Shown here piece by piece: positions 9,705 to 19,600 of a stretch of DNA of 30,506 nt. The stretch comes from Hyphochytrium catenoides (taxonomy: Eukaryota; Sar; Hyphochytriomycetes; Hyphochytriales; Hyphochytriaceae). The stretch spans positions 1-30,506 of the forward strand of contig FLMG01004144.1 of assembly GCA_900088475.1 (NCBI GenBank), given 5' to 3'. Below the pieces are notes generated by a model. That model was not told where the DNA came from, searched no databases, and saw nothing but the letters and a program-made list of their open reading frames with translations. The position numbers were made by a program, and so were the translations under genes. Each line of letters starts with the position of its first letter. Position 1 is the first letter of the stretch.

Positions 9705-10296
9705 TCAGTTCTGGACCTTGTTTCCCTTGGGCTTCCTTCGTTTCTCCTGCAACTCCCGCTCTCTTTCATCTCTCATCAGACGACTAGGCAATTTCTTCTC
9801 AGCATCCCCCTTGCATCTGTGTGATTTACACTGTCAATGGCATGTACAGGAAGGAGTCTCTAGAAGCTCTGTTTCTCAGCATCAATGGCTGGTGGGTTGC
9901 ATCATCAAGGTCTAATAGTATCTCAAAGCGAGACCTGGCCATGGCCACAATATGCCTTAGGAGCTTGTCCACTCCCTTCCCAGCTTCTCGGCTTTCCTCT
10001 TCCCAACGATAGCGCGATGCGCTCAATCGGTGTATGCAGTTGATCACCACTTTCCTCTTTTGTTAGTGGTTTTCTTCTATAAGTTAGTTCTGCAAATACC
10101 CCCTTGTCGACTCACAGTTGATTGACGTCAAAAAAGTATGCCGCAATTGCTGGGCTGACCTGTGCTTCCTCCTGGAGGGCTGGAGGATGTTTCGGGGTAA
10201 GAACTCTTAGCGGTCTAGGCACGTCGGCCTTCCACGAGAGGTCGATAGTTGAGGAAAGCCAATAAAGAGAGCAATCTCACCTTTCCTCCTGGCCAT
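9705..10296 (-). CDS. Unidentified 135-residue protein, divergent from the TPR gene
   Basis: Four exons fit in phase: 10281-10296, 10116-10203, 9830-10054 and 9705-9783, with introns of 77, 61 and 46 nt. The middle reads TPKHPPALQEEAQVSPAIAA, YFFDVNQLKVVINCIHRL, ASRYRWEEESREAGKGVDKL and SRFEILLDLDDATHQPLML. The end is Lys/Arg-rich (RERELQEKRRKPKGNK). It is mostly helical and highly charged, with no signal peptide or membrane span, so probably soluble. The central exons are the best supported. The first exon (MARRK) is tiny and its acceptor is GAG, so the start is uncertain. If right, its ATG overlaps the ATG of the TPR gene on the other strand. The family is not recognised. Confidence 0.55.
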
Positions 10297-12542
10297 GAAC
10301 GACCAGGCGCTGTATGCAGAACAACAAGACCTAGAGCGCCGACTTCGAGACCTAAAAGCCACAAGGCAGCGTAATGATCCTGAAATAGGAGACATATTGA
10401 ATAGCCTGGGCTCGGTGGCAGTAGAGTTAGGTGACTACGAGGATGCCAGGTACCGGTTTGAGGAGGCGCTTACTATATATCGCGACTTCTATGGTGAGAG
10501 TACCCACCCGGACATTGTGGCGACCCTTAATGATCTGGGGGTAGTCCTGGCCTTCATGGGTGAACACGAAGCCGCAAAGGACCAATTTGAAGAGGCCCTC
10601 GTCGAGCTAGAAGGCATCAAGCCGAGAGACTACGCGTCTATAGTGAAGACTTTGAAGAACTTGGCTGGTGCGTACACTGACCTGGCCAACTATGCCACTG
10701 CCAAGAAGAGGTATGATCAGGCCCTAGAGCTTGAAATGGCTACACTTCCCGCAAACCATCCGGATATCGCCTCCACATTGAGCAGCCTAGGGAGAGTTCT
10801 CCGGTAAGTGGGACGCGAGGTGGTTTCCTTCTACGCTTCCCCGGATCATTGCGCTTCTCCGCATCTATAAACGTTCCCTTCTTCGGCTCCCCCTCTTCTG
10901 CTTTAGCTCTCTGCTGAGTAGGCTCCTGGCTTCATTCACTTCGTCTACCCTAACGCTACATTCTTAACGTTCTACCTCCAAATGTTAAATCAACGGTAGT
11001 ATCCTAACGCTCATATTTCAGATATGCGGGAGACCATGCGTCAGCGAAGAAGAAGTTTGAATATGCATTGAAAATTCGATGTGAGAACCTGCCACCCAAC
11101 CACCCTAGCATTGCGGCTGCGTTCACCAATATGGGTACCGTGCTACAAGACCTTGGGCAATTCAAGGATGCTAAAATGCAGTTTGAGGCCGCCCTGAAGA
11201 TTAGGCAGGTCCAGAGGCAACCAGCGGCAATGGGGGTCACGCTTGGCAAGCTTGCTGGACTTCTGCAGGCGATGGGAGACCACGCCGGCGCTAAGAAGAA
11301 GTATGAGCAAGCGCTGCAGACTCTACCGCCGGACCATAGCTGCATTGCTGACTATCTTGGCAGTCTTGGCTGCGTCATGAGATCTCTTGGAGATTTAGCG
11401 ACAGCTAGAAAGCGACTGGAGCAGGCCCTGGGTTTAAAGAGGACGACCTTGCCACCGGAAGACATCTCCATTGCTAACACCTTAAACGATTTGGGTGGTA
11501 TCCTTCACGCAACTCAAGATTACAGAGGTACTGCTGGAATCTTCACTATCAAGTGAACTTGTGTCAGAGTTGCACCTTGCACCGCGGACCCACAGTTCCT
11601 CCTTTGTGTTCATCGCTACTTCTTTATGGTACTATAGTCTTTATCTCTTATAAGCTGTATTGACCTCCCTTTTTCTCTTCTCCAACAAACGGGAGGACTC
11701 ACTCTTCTCTACTTCTCTGTTTTCGCATTCGTTGAATAGGTGCTAAGAAGTGTCTGAGTGAAGCACTGAGAATTCGAAGGCTTAAGCTCTCGCCCAACGA
11801 CCCTGAAATTGCCGCTAGCTATAACAACTTGGCATTAGTCCTCCGAACTCTCAACGAGAATGAAGAGGCTCGCGAGACACTAGAGAAGGCTCTCAGCATT
11901 CAAAAGCGGACGTTACCTCCTAATCACCCAGATCTTGGCATGACAATGAACAACTTGGGCAGGGTCCTTTATATCTTGGAGCAGTATGAGGAGTCCATTG
12001 AGTACCTCGAAGACTCCCTGAACATCATGCAGTCATCTCTGCCAGCAGAACACCCTGGTGTGGCACAGACAAGACGCTTAATTCAGTATCTTAGGAAAAA
12101 GCGGGCATCTAATCAGTCACAGAGCGACTATGGTGGAGGATCTCTCACTGATAACAACTATAGGCAGGACCAGGACAACTACCGATACTCTACTGCCATA
12201 AGAGGTCCAGGTCCTGGCGGTTCTCGCCAGGTATCATTGGAAAGTAACCCTCGATATGGCAATACGAGGGGTGGACAGGGTTACTCTGATGACCGACGAG
12301 GCGGAGGCTATCGTGGTGGGCGTAGCCCCAGAGATCCTTACGGCACCAATCCTGCTTTTCGGGGATATGAGGATGCTGATTATGGGAGGAGAAAAGGCTA
12401 TCAGAGGCAGGAATCTGGCTATAGCAGTCCACCTCGAAATTTTGATCCGGATGCTTTTCCTAAGCGGCGTTATGATCCTACGGGACTGGCCAATGCCTAT
12501 ATTGAAGGCCAAGTGCCAGACTCTTCTAGATACAGAGAATAG
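10295..12542 (+). CDS. Ten-repeat TPR (kinesin-light-chain/TPR_12-type) protein with RG-rich tail
   Basis: Three exons, 10295-10803, 11022-11527 and 11740-12542, with introns of 218 and 212 nt, give 605 residues. After a short charged N-terminus there are ten tandem TPR units of about 42 residues, each with the pattern IAxTLNxLGxVLxxxGDYxxAxxxFEEAL and linkers such as LPPNHP, typical of the kinesin-light-chain/TPR_12/nephrocystin type. Residues about 430-605 form a low-complexity tail rich in Gly, Arg, Tyr and Ser (GGGYRGGRSPRDPYG), resembling RNA-binding or phase-separating RGG/YG regions. True kinesin light chains have an N-terminal heptad coiled coil, which is absent here, so this is a TPR scaffold and not a proven light chain. 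Partners are unknown. Splice phases restore repeat continuity at both junctions (R-YAGDHA and DYR-GAKKC). Confidence 0.92.
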
Positions 12543-12850
12543 CGGCAAGGGACCTCAGATGGCAGAGGCCTTGCTTAGACATAGATAGGGGCCAAGAGTT
12601 GTCCTGTGCTTGGTGGTAAGGACGATCTGGAGAGATGGATGTCAAAGTAGATCAAGCATGTTCGTCTGTGTGTCAGTTATCCCTGTCGCCGGACCGGTCA
12701 ACCCTGACCTGTCTGTGTATGATTATTTAACGATATTACCATCTACCCACAAGTCTTCTGAGTGTAGGGTTGACTGCTGCCTTCCTCTAACAGCGACCTG
12801 ACTAAAAAATCCTACACAACCCAGCACTTCATCTGTCAGGCTGGAGAACG

Positions 12851-13196
12851 ATGCCGGCATTCTGGCAAAGAGTCCAGAAGAAGGTGGTTGACCCCGATCG
12901 TGTCATATTGCTCTGCGCCCCACCCCCAGCTGGAATATGATGTGGCGATAGAGTCATAAGCTCTTGGAAGGGCTATCAACAGCCTCTCTGGCGCTCCCGA
13001 CGTCTGAATAGCAGAATAGCAGCTGCCGGTCTCATTGCCGTGTACATGTGGTGTCCTGCGACTCGGACTAAGTAAGTTCAACAGAGCAGACATGTGGTCC
13101 TCTACATTCTGCTATGAGGTCATGAACTATGCCCGCAAAACAGGCTTGAAGGTAGTGAAGACCATAGAGAAGGAGACCTATCGCCTTCCATCTTGA
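12851..13196 (+). CDS. Possible tiny gene with one membrane span
   Basis: From ATG 12851 the frame reads MPAFWQRVQKKVVDPDRVIL and LCAPPPAGI, meets TGA, then continues in the same frame as RVISSWKGYQQPLWRSRRL and the hydrophobic RIAAAGLIAVYMW. A last segment in another frame reads FCYEVMNYARKTGLKVVKT up to a TGA at 13194-13196. A 54-nt intron (GTGTCA to ATAGAG) would remove the first TGA in phase, and a 37-nt intron would reach the last segment. Both have weak signals. AATAAA at 13263-13268 fits a 3' end. It could equally be a decayed gene. No family recognised. Confidence 0.3.
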
Positions 13197-13262
13197 TAAG
13201 GACGGTAGCAGAGACAGAAGACATGGAGAAAGACAAGATGAGGATGAAGATGTTGCTAATAT

Positions 13263-13268
13263 AATAAA
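13263..13268 (+). terminator. Polyadenylation signal AATAAA
   Basis: Canonical hexamer 67 nt after the last stop of the possible small gene. The rest of 13269-13854, upstream of the methyltransferase, holds no gene I can support and should contain its promoter. Confidence 0.35.
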
Positions 13269-13854
13269 ATGAGGATGAGGATGGAGTGCCGCTTGGAAGG
13301 CAGGCCAGGCCGTTCATGCGGCCTTTCGAGTGCTGTAGACGGGCAAGTGTGACTGCGTGAATTTAGCGGGGGCCTTTCTTCGGCAGTTGATAAAAACACA
13401 GATGTATTGATGGAGCCAGCCGAAAAGCACTTGAAATACCGAAAGCAGCAACTTGAAGGGTTATCATATAGAGCGTGATAATGATTATCGGTCAGGCCCG
13501 CAGTAACGTCCGTTCTGATAATCACGTGTCGCTACTATGACTGGATCAGAAGGGTCAGCCAAGCTTTGTGGGCTTCCATGACAAGACACTGAGGAAGGAC
13601 GATGAAGGGAAAGGCTGCGCTCGATGTAAAGCGAAGCTTTTCAGCTCCCAACATCCTCCGCTCCGCACTGCTCTTCATACATTGTGCTAACGGATCTGAG
13701 CAAACAGGAGCTGCGGTCTAGGTTCGGCCTTTTGACCTCGCAGAGCCCAAAGAATAGCCTTGGCTGCACGATTGCCTAGCCACCCACTTCTCACTTGCTA
13801 GCTTTTAGAGTTAGCATCGCTGGTCCCTGGCTGTAACGTCGGAAAGTGGAACAG

Positions 13855-16067
13855 ATGCGGGCCGTCCGAAAACTCCCTGGCAGCCATGCCGGACAGCTCG
13901 CTCGACGGGACGTTTCGCCACTGCTAACATATCTGCTGAGCCGACGTCCGTTCAGTACGGAAGCCGTGAGGCCGCCTCAGTCAAAGTCAAAGCCATTATC
14001 CAGAGCGGGCACTCCGCGAGAAGATGTCCTTGCTTCGATTGACATCCTTGATCGGGGCACACTCGTAGAAGTTGTAAGCACTCTTCATCACCCATGCCTT
14101 GTCTTCTTGAGACTGTTTAGAGACTTCTCCCGGAATACCTTTGAAGTCTTCTTTGTAGCTCTTCCCTTGTCAGCCTATTGTCTCTGCAAACCGAATTCTG
14201 ATGAGGGACTGAAGCTAAGTTTACTGGTCTTAGGACATAGACGGACTAGATAATCTCGGCATAGGGTACGGAACCTATACGACTGCATTCGGCAAGACAT
14301 TCACAATCAAAGTCAACCGTAGGTGTCTCACCTTTGTGTATCCAAGATTTGTCGTCCGTTGTACCCTCATATTGCGCTCTTGGAGGCCTCTGAACTCTGC
14401 CTGGCTACTCTCTGCTCAGTAAGATGACGGTCTGACCCTGTTTTATCTTTTCAGGTGCCATTCCAGGGCAGAAGGTGCGAGCATTTGTCCTTGGTATGGC
14501 TGACTACCTAACCGCTGTAGCTGGCATCAACGAAGTGCTTCGAGAGACGGAGGACAGAGTAGAGCCAGTCTGTCAGCACTATAAGGACTGTGGAGGCTGC
14601 TCTCTTCAAGAAATCCCTTATCAGAGGCAGTTGGAGCATAAGACCCGGTTGGTGAAGGATGCCTGCATCAAGATAGTAGGCGAGAAGGAAGCCGAAGCTG
14701 TGCGTCCTATTGCGGGCATGCGAGTCCCTTACAGGTTTCGGAACAAGATGGAGTTTTCTTTTTCAAGTCGTATATGGACCCCAAGGGCTGAGACTGAGGC
14801 TTCGAAGGAAGACTTCAATGGTGGCGCTCCTAGGAATGATGGGAGAGGAGAGCTGGAACTTATAGAAAAGAGGACAGAGGACGAAGGAGTCGTAGAGGAC
14901 AGAGACATCGCAGGCTCAGGGAAGGTGGAGAACAGAGAAGAGTCATTATCATCAGATGACGTTACAAGCGCGGACCAGGCTGACTATCATAAGAACGTGA
15001 GAGTGGGCCTGGGACTGATGCATAAGGCCGGAGTCGTTCCCAGAGGCTACAAATGGGATCGCAATCAGAGAAGAGCGCCTAGGAAAGTGGTAGAGATACA
15101 GCACTGTTGGATCTCTCCTCCGGCTTTTAGCGAGATCGTCGCCACTGTGAGAGAAGAAGCCAACAAACTAGGCTTGCAACCTTTCAACAGTTGGCGCAAG
15201 AAGACGGGAGGCTTTTTGACCAATTTAGTCCTACGGAGAGGGCATTTTGAGGGGGAGATGCACATCATGGTGGACATTGTAACTTCCTACAAGGCACCGG
15301 AAAAGATCAGACCCATAGTCGACGCACTGGAGAGGGTCGAGCTGGAGGACGATGCTAATGGGATGAAGGTTGTCATAAAGTCCATAGTCAACAGGGTGGA
15401 CGAGCGTGCTAATCGGCATCTTGAGAATGTGAATAGGGACTGCTCATTGACTGTTTTCCGGGGAGAACCTTACATCCATACGGAGTTTCTAGGTAGGATT
15501 TTCAGGATATCTCCAGTCTCCTTCTTCCAGACAAACTATCAGATGGCGTCACAAATGTTTTCCTATGTTGTCAAGAGCTGCCAGGCGGTCCCAGGACTAG
15601 ACAGAGCCGTAGTCTGGGATCTGTTTACCGGCACGGGGGTCCTTGCTATTTGCGTGGCTCCGTGGGTCCACCAGGTTTTTGGTGTGGATGTAGTTCATGA
15701 GGCCATTGAGGATGCCAAAGTGAACGCGTCGCTTAACCATCTCGACAACGTGCAATTCTTCCGGTGTGACCTGAACAGTACGAAGAGTAAGGCGCTGGAG
15801 TTATTACGAGGCCTTCCAAGCCCAGATATTGTCATCTTAGACCCTCCTCGATCGGGCGTTGGCACGACATTGCTCTGGGCGTTGAACACCTTACGGCCTA
15901 GACGAATTATCTATGTCGCTTGCAACCATGAAGTGCTGATGAAGGACCTGAAGCTGCTGTGCGAGCCAAAATATGGGTCTTATGACCTCACTGCCTTGCA
16001 ACCCTTTGATATGTTTCCAAATACGATGCACATCGAGGTCGTGGCCGTGTTGGATCTGAGACGGTAG
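13855..16067 (+). CDS. TrmA/RlmD-type 5-methyluridine RNA methyltransferase with [4Fe-4S] motif
   Basis: Exons 13855-14073, 14234-14318 and 14455-16067 give 638 residues. The first 45 residues are Arg/Ser-rich and free of acids, with RRPFSTEA, a plausible mitochondrial or plastid leader. A TRAM-like domain follows (VEVDIDGLDNLGIGYG and AIPGQKVRA). Cys141, Cys147 and Cys150 (CQHYKDCGGC) with Cys319 form the cluster ligands seen in RlmD. Then come SFFQTN, the SAM site DLFTGTG at 490, DPPRSG at 564, the nucleophile Cys591 in ACNHEVL and the general base Glu629 in MHIEV. The family methylates uracil C5 in tRNA or rRNA; which RNA is used here cannot be told. An acidic low-complexity insert of about 80 residues lies between the cluster domain and GLGLMHKAG. 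The third-exon junction was fixed by the GTAGGT donor, which restores RAIPGQ. Confidence 0.94.
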
Positions 16068-16667
16068 AAGCATAATGCAACGATTTGTTCTTTGGCAAAG
16101 AGACTCCTTTCCTCCAATATAGTCCTTCCTCTCTCTGCCGCTATTTAAGTATCCCCCGACCTGGGTAATCCGTCATGGTCTAGGATCCCATCTCTCTTTC
16201 CCATTTATCCTCGTGTTCCCCCTGCTCGCACCCGCCGGCTTAGGTTTCACTTCTGCTCCTTTCAATTCCCTGAAAGGGCTGGCTAAGGTTAGAACGAGCT
16301 GTCTTTAGAGGGGTTGTCCTTTGGAAGTGATGGATGTCCCCAGTAAATGACGGTGTCGTTTGAGACAGAGACGAAAGAGGTAACTAGACAGCACTGGCCA
16401 GATAGGGTGATATCAGCGATGAGGCTGTGATCACGTTGGCTCACTTATTCGTAGAAGAAAATTCCATTAATTTAGCTGCATTAGCTTAGGGTTGCCCAGT
16501 CGATTATGGGAAACACCTTCATATACTGTGCCGCAGTCTTAACTGCAAGTCACGGGTGAAAGACAAAGGCCCAGGAAGGGAAGGGCGTGCCAATCTGATG
16601 AAGAGGTTGGCACAGAGAGAAAAGAGAGAGAGGAAAAGTGCGAGGGAGAGCTGTATCTTTCTGAGGC
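16068..16667. other. Convergent intergenic region, no gene seen
   Basis: The stretch lies between the 3' ends of the methyltransferase and kinesin genes. The left part is pyrimidine-rich and the right end purine-rich on this strand, the latter being the 3' untranslated side of the kinesin. No long frame, RNA gene or clear AATAAA on either strand. Confidence 0.5.
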
Positions 16668-19600
16668 CTAGGCCATAAGTGGAGCCGTGATCTGGATCTC
16701 ATTCTTCTTCCTCTCACTCTGCAAGACCACCCTTGCATCTACCCGCAGCGGGTCCAGTGCCACCACCCAAGCCATCTGCTCGGCCTGAGTGGAGGCTTGA
16801 AACTGATGCAGTGCGGTAGAGGGTGATGACGGAGAGGACGAGGACGAAGCCAGCCAAAATGAAAATGGAATGCCTTGGACAGCGTCTGCTGGGTCCACGA
16901 CGACCTGGAAGTGCCATTATGAATAGAAAAAGGTGGTAGGAGTCAGCGCCAATAGGCAGCCAATGACAGAGGATGGTATAGCACCCACGAGAAGGAGCGA
17001 TACAAGAAAGCAGCTCTCAACCAAGAGTGAAACTGAGACAGCGCACAGGTATCATAACAATAAAAAAAATAAAAGCGAAGAGGTAGCATAACTCGTTGGA
17101 GCAAGGTGGAAGGGAGCTGAGCCAAGAGAATGGATGCATCAAAATCAAACAGGGCCAGCGTCTTATTTAGATAGCATGGAGCAGCATCGATATAATGAAC
17201 GGCACAGAAAGGGGGTGCACAACCGCCTCATGCTTTCCATGTTCGAAAAGGATCCACGTCCCCTCTTTCACCTACCTGATATCTGCTGATGTCCAGCACG
17301 CCGGCCGCCTTGCCTTTGGAATACTCCTTATAGATGTAGAGGAACGGCCGCTTCAGCACTACCCAGCGCCTCTTCCAATCTCCTCCTTGCGTCGTACCTC
17401 CTCCGCCTACCAGCCTTCGTGTCGTGGGCTTGGCGCTAGGAAGTGTGAGCGGTAACGAAGACGAGCTTCCTTCTGCTTTTAGCATAAGGAAGCCACACAT
17501 GTCCCCTGCATCGGCGTCAGAATGGCCATGATCGTTCACCTGATGGTCTGGCAGGGCGGCTAGCAACTGGAGAGAGAACGTCGTCAAAGATGAGAAAGAG
17601 GACCATACGCAAGAGGGATACCAATGGAGGCAGAGGAAAATCGAAGACAGAAACAGATATATGAGCGGAAGCGTTAACGGAGCAGGCAAGAAAAGGATAG
17701 GCGCAGAACTAAGCAATAACCCGTTATCCAGAGAGATTGTCTATCATATGAATTGAGGTGCAAAGAAAATCCGTAACACCAGCGACTGAAGCGTAGTCAT
17801 AGACGTAGCTAAAGGGTAGCCGCTTCATATCAGGGTCTGATGCGACAGAAGGACACGTCAAAAACTAGCAGAAACGCCGAGAAGCGTACCAAGTCGCCTG
17901 CGCCCCTTCTCTCTCTTTCTNNNNNNNNNNNNNNNNNNNNNNNNNNNNNNNNNNNNNNNNNNNNNNNNNNNNNNNNNNNNNNGTAAACAGAGCCATGTTT
18001 CCCCTGCACAGCAGGCACCCCTCGCTCCGTAAGAGATGTGAGGTTGAAAGAAGGAGACGAATCTCCTTGGTGTCCACTTTCACGGCGGAGATCTGGGCAG
18101 GCATTCAAGAGAGATTGCCTCTCATTTTCAAGCTGAAGAAGACAGTAAAGCCGCTTTTGTGCTTTGTCGTGCCTCTCAAACATCGCCTTCAGTAAGATCT
18201 GCTTCAGCTCTTTCTTTCCTATTCCTGAATCTGTTTGACCATCACTATTGGCAGTTTCTCCATGAAGCGATGAGAGGAGGGCATGCAGAGACGCTTCCTT
18301 CGTCTCCAGTACTTCGACCGTGAACCAGCTCCCAAGGTGCTGCATTCTGCTGAATTCTTCTCTTTCCCACTGAACTACACTACTCTGTCCCCTCTTTCTT
18401 CCTCCTGGGTGGGCTCGCTCTCTTCCTCTCAACCTCAGGTTGCTACTCCAGTGCTCTGTATAGACTTTAGCGACAAGAGGACGCGAGAGAAGTACCGGCA
18501 GCGCAGATGACGTGCATTTGAAGGCCACGGAGATGTGAAACTTCTGTCTCTCTCCCCGTTGGCACTCGACGCCTCGCAGGATTGTGCAGCCCGGCTATAA
18601 TGGCGGAGAGACACGTCGAGATGAGATGGATGACCATGGCATTACAAAGCAAGACAGACGTTCGATTGCGAGTGTGAGGGGGAGAAAGAAGGACCTATTC
18701 TTATACTGTACGAGGGAGGACAGACAGATGGAACCATTGGACGCAGTGACAGAGAGCAGTACAAGGGTCTTTTAGAAGGAAGATCTTTAATAGCATCGAT
18801 GGGGCAAAGGATTAGAGCACTTATTGGGGGCGAAAGACTCAAAAAGCACGAGCAAGATGGAGACAAAGGGAGAAGGCTCAAGCCAGAGGATAAGTAATAC
18901 TTGGCATGGTATCATCTCACCTCTAGCTCGCAGAGAACAGTGATAGAACGACCTTGCTTGTCCACCTTCACATCACTTATGGGAAGAGTCTCGCTCTCCT
19001 GCCAATCATAGAACTCCTTGCCGTCTGCCTGGCTTCTGTCTACAGCTTCGACTTCCCTTCCCATAAGAGGGAGAGAGAGAGGACCCAATAGCTTCGTACT
19101 GTTTTTTCTCACCCTCTCTTTCCCTCTCCGGCCAATACGCAGCTCTTCCACGGATTCGAGCGAGAAGGGCTCATGGTCGGACTGCATGAGAGTGACCACC
19201 AGTTGCAAGGGACGGCCCTTCAATAGGCGAAGGCTACCGTCATCCTGCAGGCAACGCAAAGGAGTACAACCTCAGCTTTCTAGCACGTCCTTTCAATCTC
19301 TCTCTCTTCTCAGTCTCTCAATTTGTCCATCGCTTCTCTCCCATGTGCTCCTCTCAATACTAGTTTCCCATTTTCTCTGACCTTCACAGGGACCGGCAAG
19401 AACTCCTCCTGGTCCGTCTTCGCTCTTACGTCAACGGAGAGGAAGAAGTCATGGAAGCGGGATGAAGAAAACGCGACCACGGATGATAGGGCGCCAAAAG
19501 CTCTGTAGAGAGAACAGACAGACAGTCACACACACACACAGAGAGAGAGACAGAGAAAGAGAGACAGAGTGACAGAGAGACAGAGAGAGATATATGGGAG

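Noticed and set aside
12836-13093. 85-codon minus-strand ORF with an ATG
   Set aside because: Antisense to more protein-like plus-strand segments; composition looks random.
16668-16904. Overlapping minus-strand frames of 67 and 76 codons with hydrophobic stretches
   Set aside because: Only the frame ending at 16668 continues the PH domain; the other is a shadow.
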